Source: Balneolaceae bacterium UBA1514
GTDB lineage: Bacteria; Bacteroidota; Rhodothermia; Balneolales; Balneolaceae
Direction: 5' to 3'
DNA: 50,334 nucleotides
Assembly: GCA_002323515.1 (NCBI GenBank)
Contig: DCQQ01000035.1
Location: 1-50,334 of the forward strand
A model generated the notes under the pieces. It had not been told where the DNA came from and ran no database searches. It saw only the letters and a program-made list of their open reading frames with translations. The position numbers and the translations under genes were made by a program. Position 1 is the stretch's first letter. Every line of letters begins with the position of its first letter. This document shows positions 1 through 11,469 of the stretch, piece by piece.

Positions 1-1662
1 TTCATTTTTGAGCCGAATCATCCCGATTCATTTCGTCGAACTATTACCTACAAACAACTTCATATAGATGTATGTAGATTTTCGAATGTACTTGAGAGTA
101 AGGGTATAACCAAAGGTGATCGGGTGTGCATCTATATGGCTATGACTCCGGAGCTGATTATAGCAGCTCTTGCATGTGCCAGGATTGGGGCGGTACATTC
201 TATTGTGTTTGCGGGTTTTTCTGCTCAATCGCTGAGCGAACGGATCAATGACTGTCAGGCTAAAATGCTCATAACCAACGATGGACTTCGAAGAGGGGAT
301 AAGCATGTGCCATTAAAAGATATTTCAGATGAGGCGTTGCAGACATCCCCCTCAGTAGAAAATGTTATTGTTTGTCAGCGAACCAACAGAGATATCCACT
401 GGGAAGAAGGACGTGATTTTTGGTGGCATAACCTTATTAGGAATGCATCACGTCATCACGAGGCAGTAGAGATGGATGCAGAAGACCCTCTTTTTATTTT
501 GTATACCTCGGGATCAACTGGGAAACCCAAGGGAGTAGTGCATACCTGTGGGGGATACATGGTCTACACCTCGTATTCGTTTCGCAATGTATTCCAGGTA
601 GGAGCGGATGATGTGTATTGGTGTACCGCAGATGCTGGTTGGATTACCGGTCATAGTTATATCATTTATGGGCCATTGTTTACAGGTACCACTGGGATTA
701 TTTTTGAGGGTACACCAACCTATCCGGATGCCGGGCGTTTCTGGGAAGTGGTAGAGAAATATAAGGTTACTCATTTTTATACCGCTCCCACTGCCATTCG
801 TGCGTTAATGTCTTTTGATATGGATTATGTGAGAAAATATGATCTGAGTTCATTGAAAGTATTAGGTAGTGTGGGTGAACCCATTAATGAGGAGGCATGG
901 AATTGGTATCATAAGCATATAGGCAAAGAACGTTGCAATATTGTGGACACTTGGTGGCAGACGGAAACAGGTGGGATTTTAATTTCTCCACTCGCGGGTA
1001 TAACTCCAACCAAACCGGGCTTTGCTACACTTCCATTGCCAGGAATTTTTCCAGTGTTGATGGATGAAAATGGATATGAAATCCAAGGAAATGGTGTCGA
1101 GGGGAATCTATGTATTAAATATCCTTGGCCATCAATTGCACGAACCGTATATGGAGATCATGAGCGCTATATACAGACCTATTTATCTGCTTTTAAAGGA
1201 TATTATTTCACCGGTGATGGGTGTCGTCGGGATGAGGATGGATATTACAGGATTACCGGACGAGTGGATGATGTGCTAAATGTTTCGGGGCATCGTCTAG
1301 GAACTGCTGAGATTGAAAATGCACTTGATGAGCATCCTAAAGTAGTGGAAACAGCCATCGTCGGCTGCCCACATGACATAAAAGGGCAGGGCGTGTACGC
1401 TTTCATGATTTGTGATGGGGAGGTGGGTGATAAAGCTGCTTTCAAGAAAGAGTTGTTGGATTTAGTTACCAAAATTATAGGCCCTATTGCTAAGCCTGAT
1501 AAAATTCAAATTGTTCCAGGCTTACCCAAAACTCGTTCTGGGAAGATTATGCGACGAATATTACGTAAAGTGGCCTCACATGAAGTTGATCAGCTAGGTG
1601 ATACTTCAACACTATTAGATCCTAGTGTGGTGGATGCTATAGTTTCTGGAGAGGCACTTTAG
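1..1662 (+). CDS. acs: Acetyl-CoA synthetase, 5' end outside the window
   Basis: AMP-forming acetate:CoA ligase, which activates acetate to acetyl-CoA through acetyl-adenylate in the cytoplasm. The frame is open from the first base of the window, and the first residues (FIFEPN...TYKQLH...KGDRVCIYM) already match the family, so the start codon lies upstream. The GTG at 124 is internal. Visible motifs are the adenylate-forming P-loop TSGSTGKPKG (about 505-534), WWQTETGG (about 952-975), YFTGDG, and the C-terminal SGKIMRRILRK with the lysine that is usually acetylated for control. The stop is TAG at 1660. The fragment is about 553 residues and full-length Acs is about 650, so roughly 100 residues are missing. 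The next gene is convergent. The identification is firm. Confidence 0.96.
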   Translation, partial: FIFEPNHPDSFRRTITYKQLHIDVCRFSNVLESKGITKGDRVCIYMAMTPELIIAALACARIGAVHSIVFAGFSAQSLSERINDCQAKMLITNDGLRRGDKHVPLKDISDEALQTSPSVENVIVCQRTNRDIHWEEGRDFWWHNLIRNASRHHEAVEMDAEDPLFILYTSGSTGKPKGVVHTCGGYMVYTSYSFRNVFQVGADDVYWCTADAGWITGHSYIIYGPLFTGTTGIIFEGTPTYPDAGRFWEVVEKYKVTHFYTAPTAIRALMSFDMDYVRKYDLSSLKVLGSVGEPINEEAWNWYHKHIGKERCNIVDTWWQTETGGILISPLAGITPTKPGFATLPLPGIFPVLMDENGYEIQGNGVEGNLCIKYPWPSIARTVYGDHERYIQTYLSAFKGYYFTGDGCRRDEDGYYRITGRVDDVLNVSGHRLGTAEIENALDEHPKVVETAIVGCPHDIKGQGVYAFMICDGEVGDKAAFKKELLDLVTKIIGPIAKPDKIQIVPGLPKTRSGKIMRRILRKVASHEVDQLGDTSTLLDPSVVDAIVSGEAL

Positions 1663-1725
1663 TTGGTGGTAATGGCTTTGGGATTGGGATGCTTTTTATC
1701 GAACCTGTCTTTGTTATAGCATTTT

Positions 1726-2094
1726 CTACACTCCTAAAGCAAAGCCAAAGGGAAGGAATAATAAGCTGACCAGCAAAAAAATTAACCGGAATCGTGTCTT
1801 AACCAGCGCTGGATGAAAAAAAAGTCCAAAGGTGTAGGGTTTGGACGCAAGCCATTCATAGTAGCGGTATCGGTGTATTGAACCTAGTGCCATAGTCACA
1901 TGACCATGAATAATGGTTAATAAAAAAGGCATAGCGAACATGAAGGCACCGATGTATCGGAAACTCAGATCAAGCCCTAATTCTCTGGCCGCATAATAAT
2001 ATGGCCAAGCAAAAAGTATGAGCAATGGCAAAGTAAGCGCCCAATTGATGACGCTGATCCGGACAAAGTTAGAGGTAGAGAATTCAGATTTCAT
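1726..2094 (-). CDS. Small integral membrane protein, unknown function
   Basis: A 122-residue protein that I do not recognise. It is very hydrophobic, with about three membrane segments (around residues 14-36, 46-68 and 103-121). Between the second and third lies a short polar stretch containing HRYRYYEWLASKP. There is no signal peptide cleavage site and no catalytic motif that I can identify. It is transcribed in the same direction as alanine dehydrogenase and starts 71 bases after that gene's stop, so it may share its transcript. The long uninterrupted frame with membrane-type composition makes it a believable gene. Confidence 0.7.
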   Translation of the reverse strand: MKSEFSTSNFVRISVINWALTLPLLILFAWPYYYAARELGLDLSFRYIGAFMFAMPFLLTIIHGHVTMALGSIHRYRYYEWLASKPYTFGLFFHPALVKTRFRLIFLLVSLLFLPFGFALGV

Positions 2095-2165
2095 AGGATA
2101 CTAATACCAAGAGTCGAGGAGCATGAATGGGAAGCGTATTTAGCTGTGGATTCATGTAAATGTCC

Positions 2166-3389
2166 TCAAATTTGTGAGGCGATGAGTAGTTCAATTTCTC
2201 GTACAGGCAATCCAAAGGCTTTACCAAGTGAGGGTTTGGTAAGATGCCCTCGATAGGTGTAGGTACCGTTTCGAAGGGCTGTATTTCTCCATAAACACTC
2301 TTGTATTCCCCCATTTTCACCAATGGCCAGTACATATGGAACCAGTACATTATTTAAAGCATAGGTACCGGTCCTAGCCACTTTAGATGGAATATTTGGT
2401 ACACAGTAGTGTGTCACACCGTGCTGAGTGTAGGTGGGTTTAGAGTGTGTGGTCGGTCGAGACGTTTCGATACAACCACCTTGATCGATGACGGTATCGA
2501 CAATTACACTCCCTGTTTTCATTGTCCGTACCATTTCCTCGCTTATCCAAACCGAGCTTTTTTCTCCCTCTTGAAAAGCGGAACCAATGAGTACATCAGC
2601 AAATTTTAACGCATTTTGGAGGTATTGTTCGTTGGCCACTGCGGTGATAATTCGTCGATCTAAGGCATTTTCGAGTCGGCGAAGGGCTGCTAAATCATTA
2701 TCCATTACAAATACTTGTGCACCGTAACCCAAAGCAGTTCTTGCTGCGTATTCGGCAGTAATTCCCGCGCCTAAAATAGCTACAGTAGCGGGTGGTACTC
2801 CGGAAATCCCCCCTAACATAATTCCTTGACCATCTCCTTTGGTATCGCTGGTTTCCAAATAGTGGGCAGCAATTTGTACGGCCATTGAACCGGTAATTTC
2901 ATGCATCATCCGGACGAGTGGGAATTCATTATCCGCCCTCTTTATAAATTCATATGCAATACCTGTAGCAGATTTCTTAAGCATATTGGTAAAAAAGGCT
3001 TCTTCCTGGGATCCCAGATGCAATGCTGAGATGATGGTTTGATTTCCCTGCACCCAAGTCATTTCCTCCGGAGTAAGTGGGGCCACTTTAACCATGATAT
3101 CTGACTGATCAAAAGTAGATTCGGTAGATTCAACGATTTCAGCACCAGCTTCACTATACTCTTGATCGGTGAACTTGGCGTCGGCACCCGCACCCCGTTC
3201 TACTCGAATTTTGTGGCCATTGGCACTCAGAATCCGCACGCCCCCTGGGCTAATACTCACCCGGCCTTCATCCACAGAATGTTCCTTCGGAACCCCCACA
3301 TGCAACTGCTTATGGATATGGGTACGAATAAGATGTTTTTCGAGTGTTTTTAGTCCGATTTCCTCGGTATCCAGTGGATGTATCTGCAT
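2166..3389 (-). CDS. ald: Alanine dehydrogenase
   Basis: NAD-dependent oxidative deamination of L-alanine to pyruvate and ammonia (407 residues). The AlaDh/PNT N-terminal domain begins at about residue 30 with HVGVPKEHSVDEGRVSISP. The Rossmann NAD site is VAILGAGITAEYA (about 203-215). The C-terminal family signatures DQGGCIETSRPTTHSKP (from about 302) and VTHYCVPNIPS (about 325-335) are intact. Compared with the usual enzyme of about 370 residues there is an extra N-terminal segment of about 28 residues. A related pyridine nucleotide transhydrogenase alpha subunit is less likely because the conserved C-terminal alanine dehydrogenase signature is present. The gene follows ligA by 13 bases, suggesting cotranscription. 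Confidence 0.92.
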   Translation of the reverse strand: MQIHPLDTEEIGLKTLEKHLIRTHIHKQLHVGVPKEHSVDEGRVSISPGGVRILSANGHKIRVERGAGADAKFTDQEYSEAGAEIVESTESTFDQSDIMVKVAPLTPEEMTWVQGNQTIISALHLGSQEEAFFTNMLKKSATGIAYEFIKRADNEFPLVRMMHEITGSMAVQIAAHYLETSDTKGDGQGIMLGGISGVPPATVAILGAGITAEYAARTALGYGAQVFVMDNDLAALRRLENALDRRIITAVANEQYLQNALKFADVLIGSAFQEGEKSSVWISEEMVRTMKTGSVIVDTVIDQGGCIETSRPTTHSKPTYTQHGVTHYCVPNIPSKVARTGTYALNNVLVPYVLAIGENGGIQECLWRNTALRNGTYTYRGHLTKPSLGKAFGLPVREIELLIASQI

Positions 3390-3402
3390 GCTACAACTCC
3401 TC

Positions 3403-5451
<2,049 letters not shown>

Positions 5452-5498
5452 TTACCCAATTGATCTTAGCAAGCAGATTCATAGAATTCAGGTATTGG

Positions 5499-7004
5499 TT
5501 AAAAATTTATCGCATATACAATGGAGTCGGGTTCGGATACACCATCGGGTAGAACTAAATCTGGTTTTGCTTCAAATTCCGCAGCCGCTAAGCGCTCACG
5601 ATTGAGGCGAACGGTATTTTCTTGAACTCCTGAAAATCGTTTTAATGGTGTTTCAATAACGGTGTTGTTGAATAAAATAAGCATTCTACTGAACTGTCCT
5701 CTAATAGTGATTTCTTCTTTGAAACCGAAGTAGTATGCCTCTCCTTGTTCTACCCATAATGGAAAAACGGATTCTCTCAAATCACTCCATACTCTTACTG
5801 GATCTAACTTATTATAGGCAGCGTAAATCACAATTTGCATGGTATCAGGAAATTGAGCCATATTTTGAAGTGTAATCGAATCAAGAGGTGCCGTTTCCGT
5901 TTGGGTTAATCCAACCGCGGTCACACTTTGAGACGTTTCAGGCTCATTTACCTCCGAGCTTGTACTTTGTTGCTCATCCCCAGTGGTAGTCCCTGTGATT
6001 TCGGAATTTTGGCTTAAAATGGCAGGGTTGTCGCTTAGGTTATTCCCAGCTAAAGAATCAGCGATAATTATGTTATCTGAATAAAAGTCGGTGACTTCTG
6101 CCATGTTTTCTGAGGGGGCTTCAGAAAATCCAGTAAACCAGCTGGTGATTGTACTTCTGTATAAAAAACCGAATACGAGTAAACTCACGGTGATTACCGC
6201 TAGAATTGTGATAAGCACAACATTACTTTTGGACTCTTGTTGGGCATTGATCCGTTTACCCATTTGGGCCCAATTCACTTTATCTGTCGTTTTAGTGGAC
6301 GAAGTAGGCGGCTTATCAGATGGGTTTTTTTCGGCTATTGGAGTTTCTTTTGCCTCCCTAGAGTGGTCTTCTGAATGATCAGTGGAATCAACTTTGGTGT
6401 CAGGTTCTTCCGTGGCATTGGTTTCTTCACTATCAGAGGTATGAGCAGATTTTTTGGTAGTTGTTGAGTCTGAATTGGTAAGTGGAGGCTGTTCTGAATG
6501 ACCAGTTTCCTCAGAATTGACCTCATTAGCTTCTTTCGGCTGCTTATTATCGGAGATACTTTGGTCTAACATTTCTTTAGCTTCTGCATCCGCCAATGCC
6601 TTATTTGTTGCGTCTACTTTCGTTTTGGCATCATAATTAAGTTCAGTTCGTATAGGGGCCTTTTTTGAGGCGGACTCTCCTTCTAAGTTGCGTTTTCTAT
6701 TCTCTTTACCAAATGGATCTGTTGGATTAGGAGCTCCAGCATCTTTAAATATACCATGGTCATAACTTCCTTTTTCCATGGCATCTAAGGCTCGTAAAAT
6801 GACGACTTCCTTAATTTTTAATCCTCGGGCATAACTTCGTACAAAGTTCCTTATGTATGCATCGTTGTAAATTTCCGAATTGAAAATAGCGTCCGATTCA
6901 ATTTCTGCGATGATTTCATAAGATAATTTGGTCAAGCCCTGAATTTCATCAGTATCAACACCTAGTTCTTCTCTAATTCCGGCTAAGTCTTTTCCTAAGG
7001 CCAT
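5499..7004 (-). CDS. RodZ-like membrane protein with N-terminal helix-turn-helix
   Basis: A 501-residue protein with the RodZ architecture. A cytoplasmic HTH_25-type helix-turn-helix lies at about residues 5-72 (LAGIREELGVDTDEI, then YIRNFVRSYARGLKI). A long Ser/Thr/Asp/Glu/Lys-rich linker covers about 90-255, followed by one membrane helix (about 261-283) and an extracytoplasmic region. The last 120 residues resemble the DUF4115 domain of the family. RodZ proteins couple the cytoskeleton to cell-wall synthesis and cell shape. Here that role is inferred from architecture only, since no mreB or rod genes are in the window. The linker is low-complexity and probably disordered. The gene precedes ligA on the same strand. 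Confidence 0.75.
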   Translation of the reverse strand: MALGKDLAGIREELGVDTDEIQGLTKLSYEIIAEIESDAIFNSEIYNDAYIRNFVRSYARGLKIKEVVILRALDAMEKGSYDHGIFKDAGAPNPTDPFGKENRKRNLEGESASKKAPIRTELNYDAKTKVDATNKALADAEAKEMLDQSISDNKQPKEANEVNSEETGHSEQPPLTNSDSTTTKKSAHTSDSEETNATEEPDTKVDSTDHSEDHSREAKETPIAEKNPSDKPPTSSTKTTDKVNWAQMGKRINAQQESKSNVVLITILAVITVSLLVFGFLYRSTITSWFTGFSEAPSENMAEVTDFYSDNIIIADSLAGNNLSDNPAILSQNSEITGTTTGDEQQSTSSEVNEPETSQSVTAVGLTQTETAPLDSITLQNMAQFPDTMQIVIYAAYNKLDPVRVWSDLRESVFPLWVEQGEAYYFGFKEEITIRGQFSRMLILFNNTVIETPLKRFSGVQENTVRLNRERLAAAEFEAKPDLVLPDGVSEPDSIVYAINF

Positions 7005-7169
7005 AATATAAAATGTTATGATTTCTTATCTGATTGCTCTACATAGGTGGTATACCTCATACATCCCCAAATATAGAGTCAAATATAGACCCAATTGAGC
7101 AACACCTACAATTTAGGGGAATTAGCGACCAAAAAATAATCTACGAATCTATTTTTATACCTTTCAGAC

Positions 7170-7955
7170 ATGACTATGTTGACTACAAGAAAATGGGCAG
7201 AAAAACCCGATACGAAGAAAAACCTCTGGGCTTTTCCAGTACACTGCCAGAATTGTGGAATTCGACTTTTAGGTACCGCTAAACAGATTTGCAGGTATTG
7301 TATTTTAAGTGAGTTAGCTCAGATTTATCCGGAACCTAAAAAAGGGATGTATCCTGAAGGTGTTGAATGGCAGATTGCCTGTAGGAGATATGACGAAGCA
7401 CATTTGATTCAGCGCTTAATGCATCGTTTAAAGCATAACGTAGCCTATGATATTGGGGTGGATTTGGGTAGGGCAGCAGCCGAATTATTTCAACAAGCCC
7501 ACCCAAAAAAATACGGAGAACTTATGTTTAAACGACAACTACTTGTGCCAGTCCCTCTTTCTCAGTAGAGACAGAATTCTAAAGGATATAATCAAAGTTA
7601 TAGCATGGCTGAGGGATGGGAGGCAGCAATGCCGTTGCTTATACTTCGAGAGGGTGGCATAGCGCGAAGAGCTTCTAGGATTAATCAAGTACAAGTTAGT
7701 AAATCTGAGAGAAGATTGAATATGGAAGGGGTCTATAGGCTTGCATGTCCAAGTGTATATGATTGGATCAATAAGCCCATTCCTATAATGTACGACTTCT
7801 ATACTACAGGCTCTACTTGTTTCGCCCTGTGGCAATTTCTAAAATCCCTTGGCGTTAAAAGGACGTATCTATTTACCTTAGCCATGGCTTATTTTGTGCC
7901 AGTTTCGATAAAATTTTGCCCAGGCTCAAATCTTAACTGTTTCAAAAAGCCGTAG
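7170..7955 (+). pseudogene. comF: comF (amidophosphoribosyltransferase-like) broken by an in-frame TAG
   Basis: One reading frame runs from ATG at 7170 to TAG at 7953 and is interrupted once, by TAG at 7566-7568. The N-terminal part has the ComF zinc ribbon (CQNCG ... CRYC) and the family stretch RLMHRLKHNVAYDIGVDLG. The frame reaches VPVPLSQ, then the stop, then RQNSKGYNQ, exactly where ComF proteins continue through this motif without a break. Further on, the phosphoribosyl-binding loop, normally like DDVxTTGxT, has become YDFYTTGSTC and has lost one acidic residue. ComF supports natural DNA uptake in other bacteria. There is no frameshift. The stop could be a tryptophan codon (TGG) changed to TAG, but that is inference. 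Confidence 0.8.
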
Positions 7956-8010
7956 AATAATTCTCTGTAAAGTCCCAACACCTAAGTATGATAATAGCTA
8001 TTTTTGATTC

Positions 8011-8682
8011 ATGTCAGATCAAAGGAAGAAAAGTAGATGGGAATTAGTAGAATTGCCGGGCGGTTTTCGAACTAGCTTTGGCAACTGGTATGCGATAACT
8101 AGAGAGTGCCTCGAAAGTTATGTTCCTGGTTTGTTGAAGCGATATTCGTTGGAACATTTGGTACGAGTGGCTGACGACTGGCTTCGAAGCAGAGAGCAGT
8201 TTCCAGTCCTAGTTTTTATGCTGCTTGTTTACAGTCCCCTCCCAGAGTTATTGAGCTTAGTATTGGGCTTGAGCTTTTATTTATTCTGGAGAACTCAGCT
8301 ATCGGCTTTGATTTATCCTTGGGCTCATCCATCTATTCGGTGGATTTGTGAAGATGCACTGTTATATGGGGTTTTTATAATGGGTCTCGCCTATGATTCA
8401 ATTGCTCCTGAGGGCTGGGGACAATTAGGGCTATCCTCGCTGGAAATCAGCGCGTTAGTAGGAAGCTTCTTAATTATTAAAACAGGTTTAGCTGCTTTGG
8501 CTTTTCATTTTTTACATACTCGTTTTAGCAAGAAAGACACTACCGCGATAACGGACCGGATACTAAATATGGTATTGATTCGCTACGGGTATAAAGAGGG
8601 TTTGTTAACCGGTAATCTAAAGGCTATGCAGGACGAGTTCATTCGTTTGGCCAACTATCATAAAACCCGCAAAAAGAACTAA
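8011..8682 (+). CDS. Membrane protein of unknown function
   Basis: A 223-residue protein that I cannot assign. The N-terminal 60 residues are polar (RKKSRWELVELPGGFRTSF). Three or four hydrophobic segments then follow at about residues 66-93, 113-130 and 143-165. The C-terminal tail is basic and helical, ending KTRKKN. It has no recognisable catalytic motif and no cleavable signal peptide. It lies 17 bases upstream of the histidine phosphatase gene on the same strand, so the two probably share a transcript. Membrane-like composition and the normal start and stop context support a real gene. Confidence 0.68.
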   Translation: MSDQRKKSRWELVELPGGFRTSFGNWYAITRECLESYVPGLLKRYSLEHLVRVADDWLRSREQFPVLVFMLLVYSPLPELLSLVLGLSFYLFWRTQLSALIYPWAHPSIRWICEDALLYGVFIMGLAYDSIAPEGWGQLGLSSLEISALVGSFLIIKTGLAALAFHFLHTRFSKKDTTAITDRILNMVLIRYGYKEGLLTGNLKAMQDEFIRLANYHKTRKKN

Positions 8683-8699
8683 CTCTATACTATTATCCT

Positions 8700-9350
8700 A
8701 TGCAGGAAGCGTCAATCAGGACCATTCTTTACTTGATTAGACATGGTCAGACCGATTACAATGCGAGCCAAAGATTTCAGGGTAGGGGTATTGACGCCGA
8801 ACTGAATGAAGTAGGTAGAAAGCAGGCAGAGGCGGTTGCTCGGTATTTTAAGGGGGACTCGATGGCTATTGACCGATTGTATTGCAGTAGTTTGAAGCGC
8901 ACGGCAGAGACTGCTACGCCTTTGGCTCACGCACAGAATCTCCAAATTACATCGAGCATTCATCTGGATGAAATGGATTTCGGGTTATTGGAAGGAGCAT
9001 ATGTGGCGGATCATTTGCCCTACCTTCGTGAATTACAAGAGCAGTGGAGATCAGGACAGACTAACATACCGGTACATGAAGGAGAACATCCTGAGCAGGT
9101 GTATTCGCGGGCTAATGGTTATGTAAATGACGTAGTTCTGAAGGGTTATGAGTCTGAGGGAAGAAAGCCTGAGAAGGTAGTACTGGTTGTACACGGACGA
9201 TTGATACGAATTTTATTGTCGATTTGGTTGGGTTACGGCTTGGAGCAGATGGATGAAATCGAGCATAGCAATGGAGCTATTTATGAAATTGGATGGGATG
9301 GACGAGGATTTACGCCTATACAACTGCATATTACCGAGCACTTGGCTTAG
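8700..9350 (+). CDS. Histidine phosphatase family protein (phosphoglycerate mutase-like)
   Basis: A 216-residue cytoplasmic phosphatase/mutase of branch 1. The phospho-accepting motif LIRHGQTDYN holds His15. Arg67 in SSLKRTAETA, Glu91 in LDEMDFGLLEG and His165 in VLVVHGRLIR complete the expected active site. Family members include cofactor-dependent phosphoglycerate mutase, alpha-ribazole phosphatase and broad-specificity sugar phosphatases. The short length favours a phosphatase over a glycolytic mutase, but the substrate cannot be read from sequence. It is preceded by a membrane protein gene (17-base gap) and followed 91 bases later by menG. Confidence 0.88.
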   Translation: MQEASIRTILYLIRHGQTDYNASQRFQGRGIDAELNEVGRKQAEAVARYFKGDSMAIDRLYCSSLKRTAETATPLAHAQNLQITSSIHLDEMDFGLLEGAYVADHLPYLRELQEQWRSGQTNIPVHEGEHPEQVYSRANGYVNDVVLKGYESEGRKPEKVVLVVHGRLIRILLSIWLGYGLEQMDEIEHSNGAIYEIGWDGRGFTPIQLHITEHLA

Positions 9351-9441
9351 TGCACTTTTCGGGCTTGATGCTTAGTTTTTACGTATATTGTTAGTCTATC
9401 CATCAACAAATCCGCCTGTTATAGGCCTTATATAAAAGCTT

Positions 9442-10131
9442 ATGAGTGAAAAAGTACGTTCCATGTTTGCCGATATTGCTTCCGATTATGATCGGGTGAA
9501 TACGGTACTTTCTTTTGGTATTCATCATGTGTGGAGGGACCGGACGATTGCAGAATCTGGTGTTGCTACAGGGCAAAGTGTGCTGGATTGCGCTACGGGT
9601 ACTGGTGATTTAGCTATTGCATTTAAGAAAGCGGTTGGACAAGAAGGATATGTATTGGGAACAGATTTTTGTGGGCCAATGATTGAGCCTGCTCCCGATA
9701 AGGCTAAAAAGGAAGGTTTGGAGATTGATTTTGAAGTGGCCGATGCCATGAATTTACCCTATGAAGATAATCGATTTGATCTGGCAAGTATTTCATTTGG
9801 CATACGAAACGTAGATGACCCTGTACAAGCCCTTCGAGAAATGGCTCGAGTAGTAAAACCGGGTGGTAAGGTGGTTATCTTAGAGTTTGGTCAGCCTAAA
9901 GGGTTAATGAAGTTTCCTTATGAGCTTTATTCCCAGCACATTATGCCGACAGTGGGTGGCTGGCTAAGTGGAAATCGGGATGCTTATACTTATTTGCCTA
10001 AAACGAGTGCGGCTTTTCCTGCAGGTGTTAAATTTTTGAGCTTAATGGATGAGTCTAACATGTTTGTATCCCGTAAAGCTATTTCGCTCACCGGCGGAAT
10101 ATCGTACATTTATCTTGGAATTGTTGCTTAA
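9442..10131 (+). CDS. menG: Demethylmenaquinone methyltransferase
   Basis: SAM-dependent C-methyltransferase for the last step of menaquinone synthesis (UbiE/MenG family, 229 residues). The family start VRSMFADIASDYDRVNTVLSFGIHHVWRD, SAM motif I VLDCATGTGDLA (about residues 46-57), the DAMNLPYEDNRFD region and SFGIRNVDD are all visible. The C-terminal YLPKTSAAFP and GGISYIYLG stretches are also typical. No ubiquinone genes are seen. The type-B succinate dehydrogenase in this window normally works with menaquinone, so MenG is the more likely name than UbiE. fabZ starts 24 bases downstream. Confidence 0.93.
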   Translation: MSEKVRSMFADIASDYDRVNTVLSFGIHHVWRDRTIAESGVATGQSVLDCATGTGDLAIAFKKAVGQEGYVLGTDFCGPMIEPAPDKAKKEGLEIDFEVADAMNLPYEDNRFDLASISFGIRNVDDPVQALREMARVVKPGGKVVILEFGQPKGLMKFPYELYSQHIMPTVGGWLSGNRDAYTYLPKTSAAFPAGVKFLSLMDESNMFVSRKAISLTGGISYIYLGIVA

Positions 10132-10155
10132 TAACTATTTTTAAAACTGAGGAGT

Positions 10156-10596
10156 ATGATGACTATTGAAGACATAAAAAAAATTATCCCCCATCGCTAT
10201 CCTTTCCTTTTGGTAGATCGAGTGGTTGAAAAATCCGAAAATTCTATTAAAGCCTACAAAAATGTGACGGTTAATGAAGAGTTTTTTAACGGTCACTTTC
10301 CAGGTCAACCTATTATGCCTGGGGTGTTACAGGTGGAGGCTTTGGCGCAAGTTGGAGCTATTTTATTAATGACCGAAAAAGTGGAAGATCCAGTCAACAG
10401 TTTAATGGTTTTTACTGGAATTAATAACTGTAAATTTCGTCGTCAAGTAGTTCCTGGTGATCAATTGTTTCTTGAGGTCGAGTTAGGCAATATGCGACGT
10501 AATTTTGTTACCATGAAAGGTAAAGCTACGGTTGATGGGCAAATTTGTTGTGAACTAGAGGCCTCAGCTGCCCTGGTCGAGAAAACAGGCGAATAA
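10156..10596 (+). CDS. fabZ: 3-hydroxyacyl-ACP dehydratase
   Basis: Dehydrates 3-hydroxyacyl-ACP in fatty acid elongation (type II FAS). The 146-residue hot-dog fold protein has the motifs HRYPFLLVDRV and NGHFPGQPIMPGVLQVEALAQ, with catalytic His47 and Glu61. Two adjacent ATG codons occur at 10156 and 10159. The GGAG at 10151-10154 is only one base from the first, so the second is the better-placed start. The difference is one residue. In many Bacteroidota fabZ is fused to lpxC, whereas here it stands alone. It sits between menG and panB (15-base gap). Confidence 0.95.
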   Translation: MMTIEDIKKIIPHRYPFLLVDRVVEKSENSIKAYKNVTVNEEFFNGHFPGQPIMPGVLQVEALAQVGAILLMTEKVEDPVNSLMVFTGINNCKFRRQVVPGDQLFLEVELGNMRRNFVTMKGKATVDGQICCELEASAALVEKTGE

Positions 10597-10611
10597 TCTA
10601 CCCTTATTGTT

Positions 10612-11469
10612 ATGAGCACTCAAACAAGTAAAAGCGGTGATCCAACACCCGGACACTCCATACCCAATCCGGTCAAAGTAACCACCCAAACCGTGGTTGA
10701 AATGAAACAGAAGGGAGAGAAGATTTCTATGCTTACTGCCTATGATTTCACTATGGCTAGAATAATTGATGCCGCAGGTATCGATGTAATACTTGTTGGG
10801 GATTCCGCTTCGAATGTAATGGCAGGAAACGAAACCACTGTTCCCATCACCTTGGATCACATGATCTATCATACTCAATGTGTTGTTCGTGGGGTGGATA
10901 GGGCACTGGTCATCGCTGATATGCCATTTATGAGTTACCAAGTTACTCCAAAAGAGGCCCTTACTAATGCAGGCCGTCTCATGAAAGAAGCCGGTGCGCA
11001 TGCGGTAAAACTAGAAGGTGGTCGAAGTATCACAGACACCGTTAAAAAAATTGTAGATGCGGGAATTCCAGTCATAGGACACCTGGGTTTAACTCCTCAA
11101 TCTATTTATCAGTTCGGCACATATAAAGTCCGAGCCAAAGAGCAGGCAGAGGCCGATCAATTACTCGAGGATGCACAGAAATTACAAGAAGCGGGTGTTT
11201 TTGCATTGGTATTAGAAAAAATTCCATCGACCCTTGCGGCTCAGGTAACCAAGCAATTACAGATACCTACTATTGGTATAGGTGCCGGGCAAGAGTGTGA
11301 TGGTCAAGTATTAGTGGTGCATGATATGTTGGGGATGAATAAGAATTTTTCTCCCCGCTTTTTGCGCCGTTATACCGACGTAGAATCGGTGATGACTCAG
11401 GCCGTTCAACAGTACGTTGAAGATGTTAAAAACAAAGATTTCCCCAATGAGAATGAGCAATATGCCTAA
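10612..11469 (+). CDS. panB: 3-methyl-2-oxobutanoate hydroxymethyltransferase
   Basis: First committed step of pantothenate synthesis: transfers a hydroxymethyl group from methylene-tetrahydrofolate to ketoisovalerate, giving ketopantoate. The 285-residue protein has a TIM-barrel fold. Visible motifs are [21 protein letters not shown], the metal-site sequence [25 protein letters not shown] and [14 protein letters not shown]. About 20 extra N-terminal residues precede the family core. Ketoisovalerate is also the valine precursor made by the ilv genes of this window. The 3' end overlaps the start of surE by eight bases. Confidence 0.96.
   Translation: MSTQTSKSGDPTPGHSIPNPVKVTTQTVVEMKQKGEKISMLTAYDFTMARIIDAAGIDVILVGDSASNVMAGNETTVPITLDHMIYHTQCVVRGVDRALVIADMPFMSYQVTPKEALTNAGRLMKEAGAHAVKLEGGRSITDTVKKIVDAGIPVIGHLGLTPQSIYQFGTYKVRAKEQAEADQLLEDAQKLQEAGVFALVLEKIPSTLAAQVTKQLQIPTIGIGAGQECDGQVLVVHDMLGMNKNFSPRFLRRYTDVESVMTQAVQQYVEDVKNKDFPNENEQYA

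Noticed and set aside
7034..7282. A small gene overlapping the start of comF in another frame
   Set aside because: The protein is not recognisable, and its second half is a shifted reading of the ComF zinc-ribbon sequence, which is the genuine frame.
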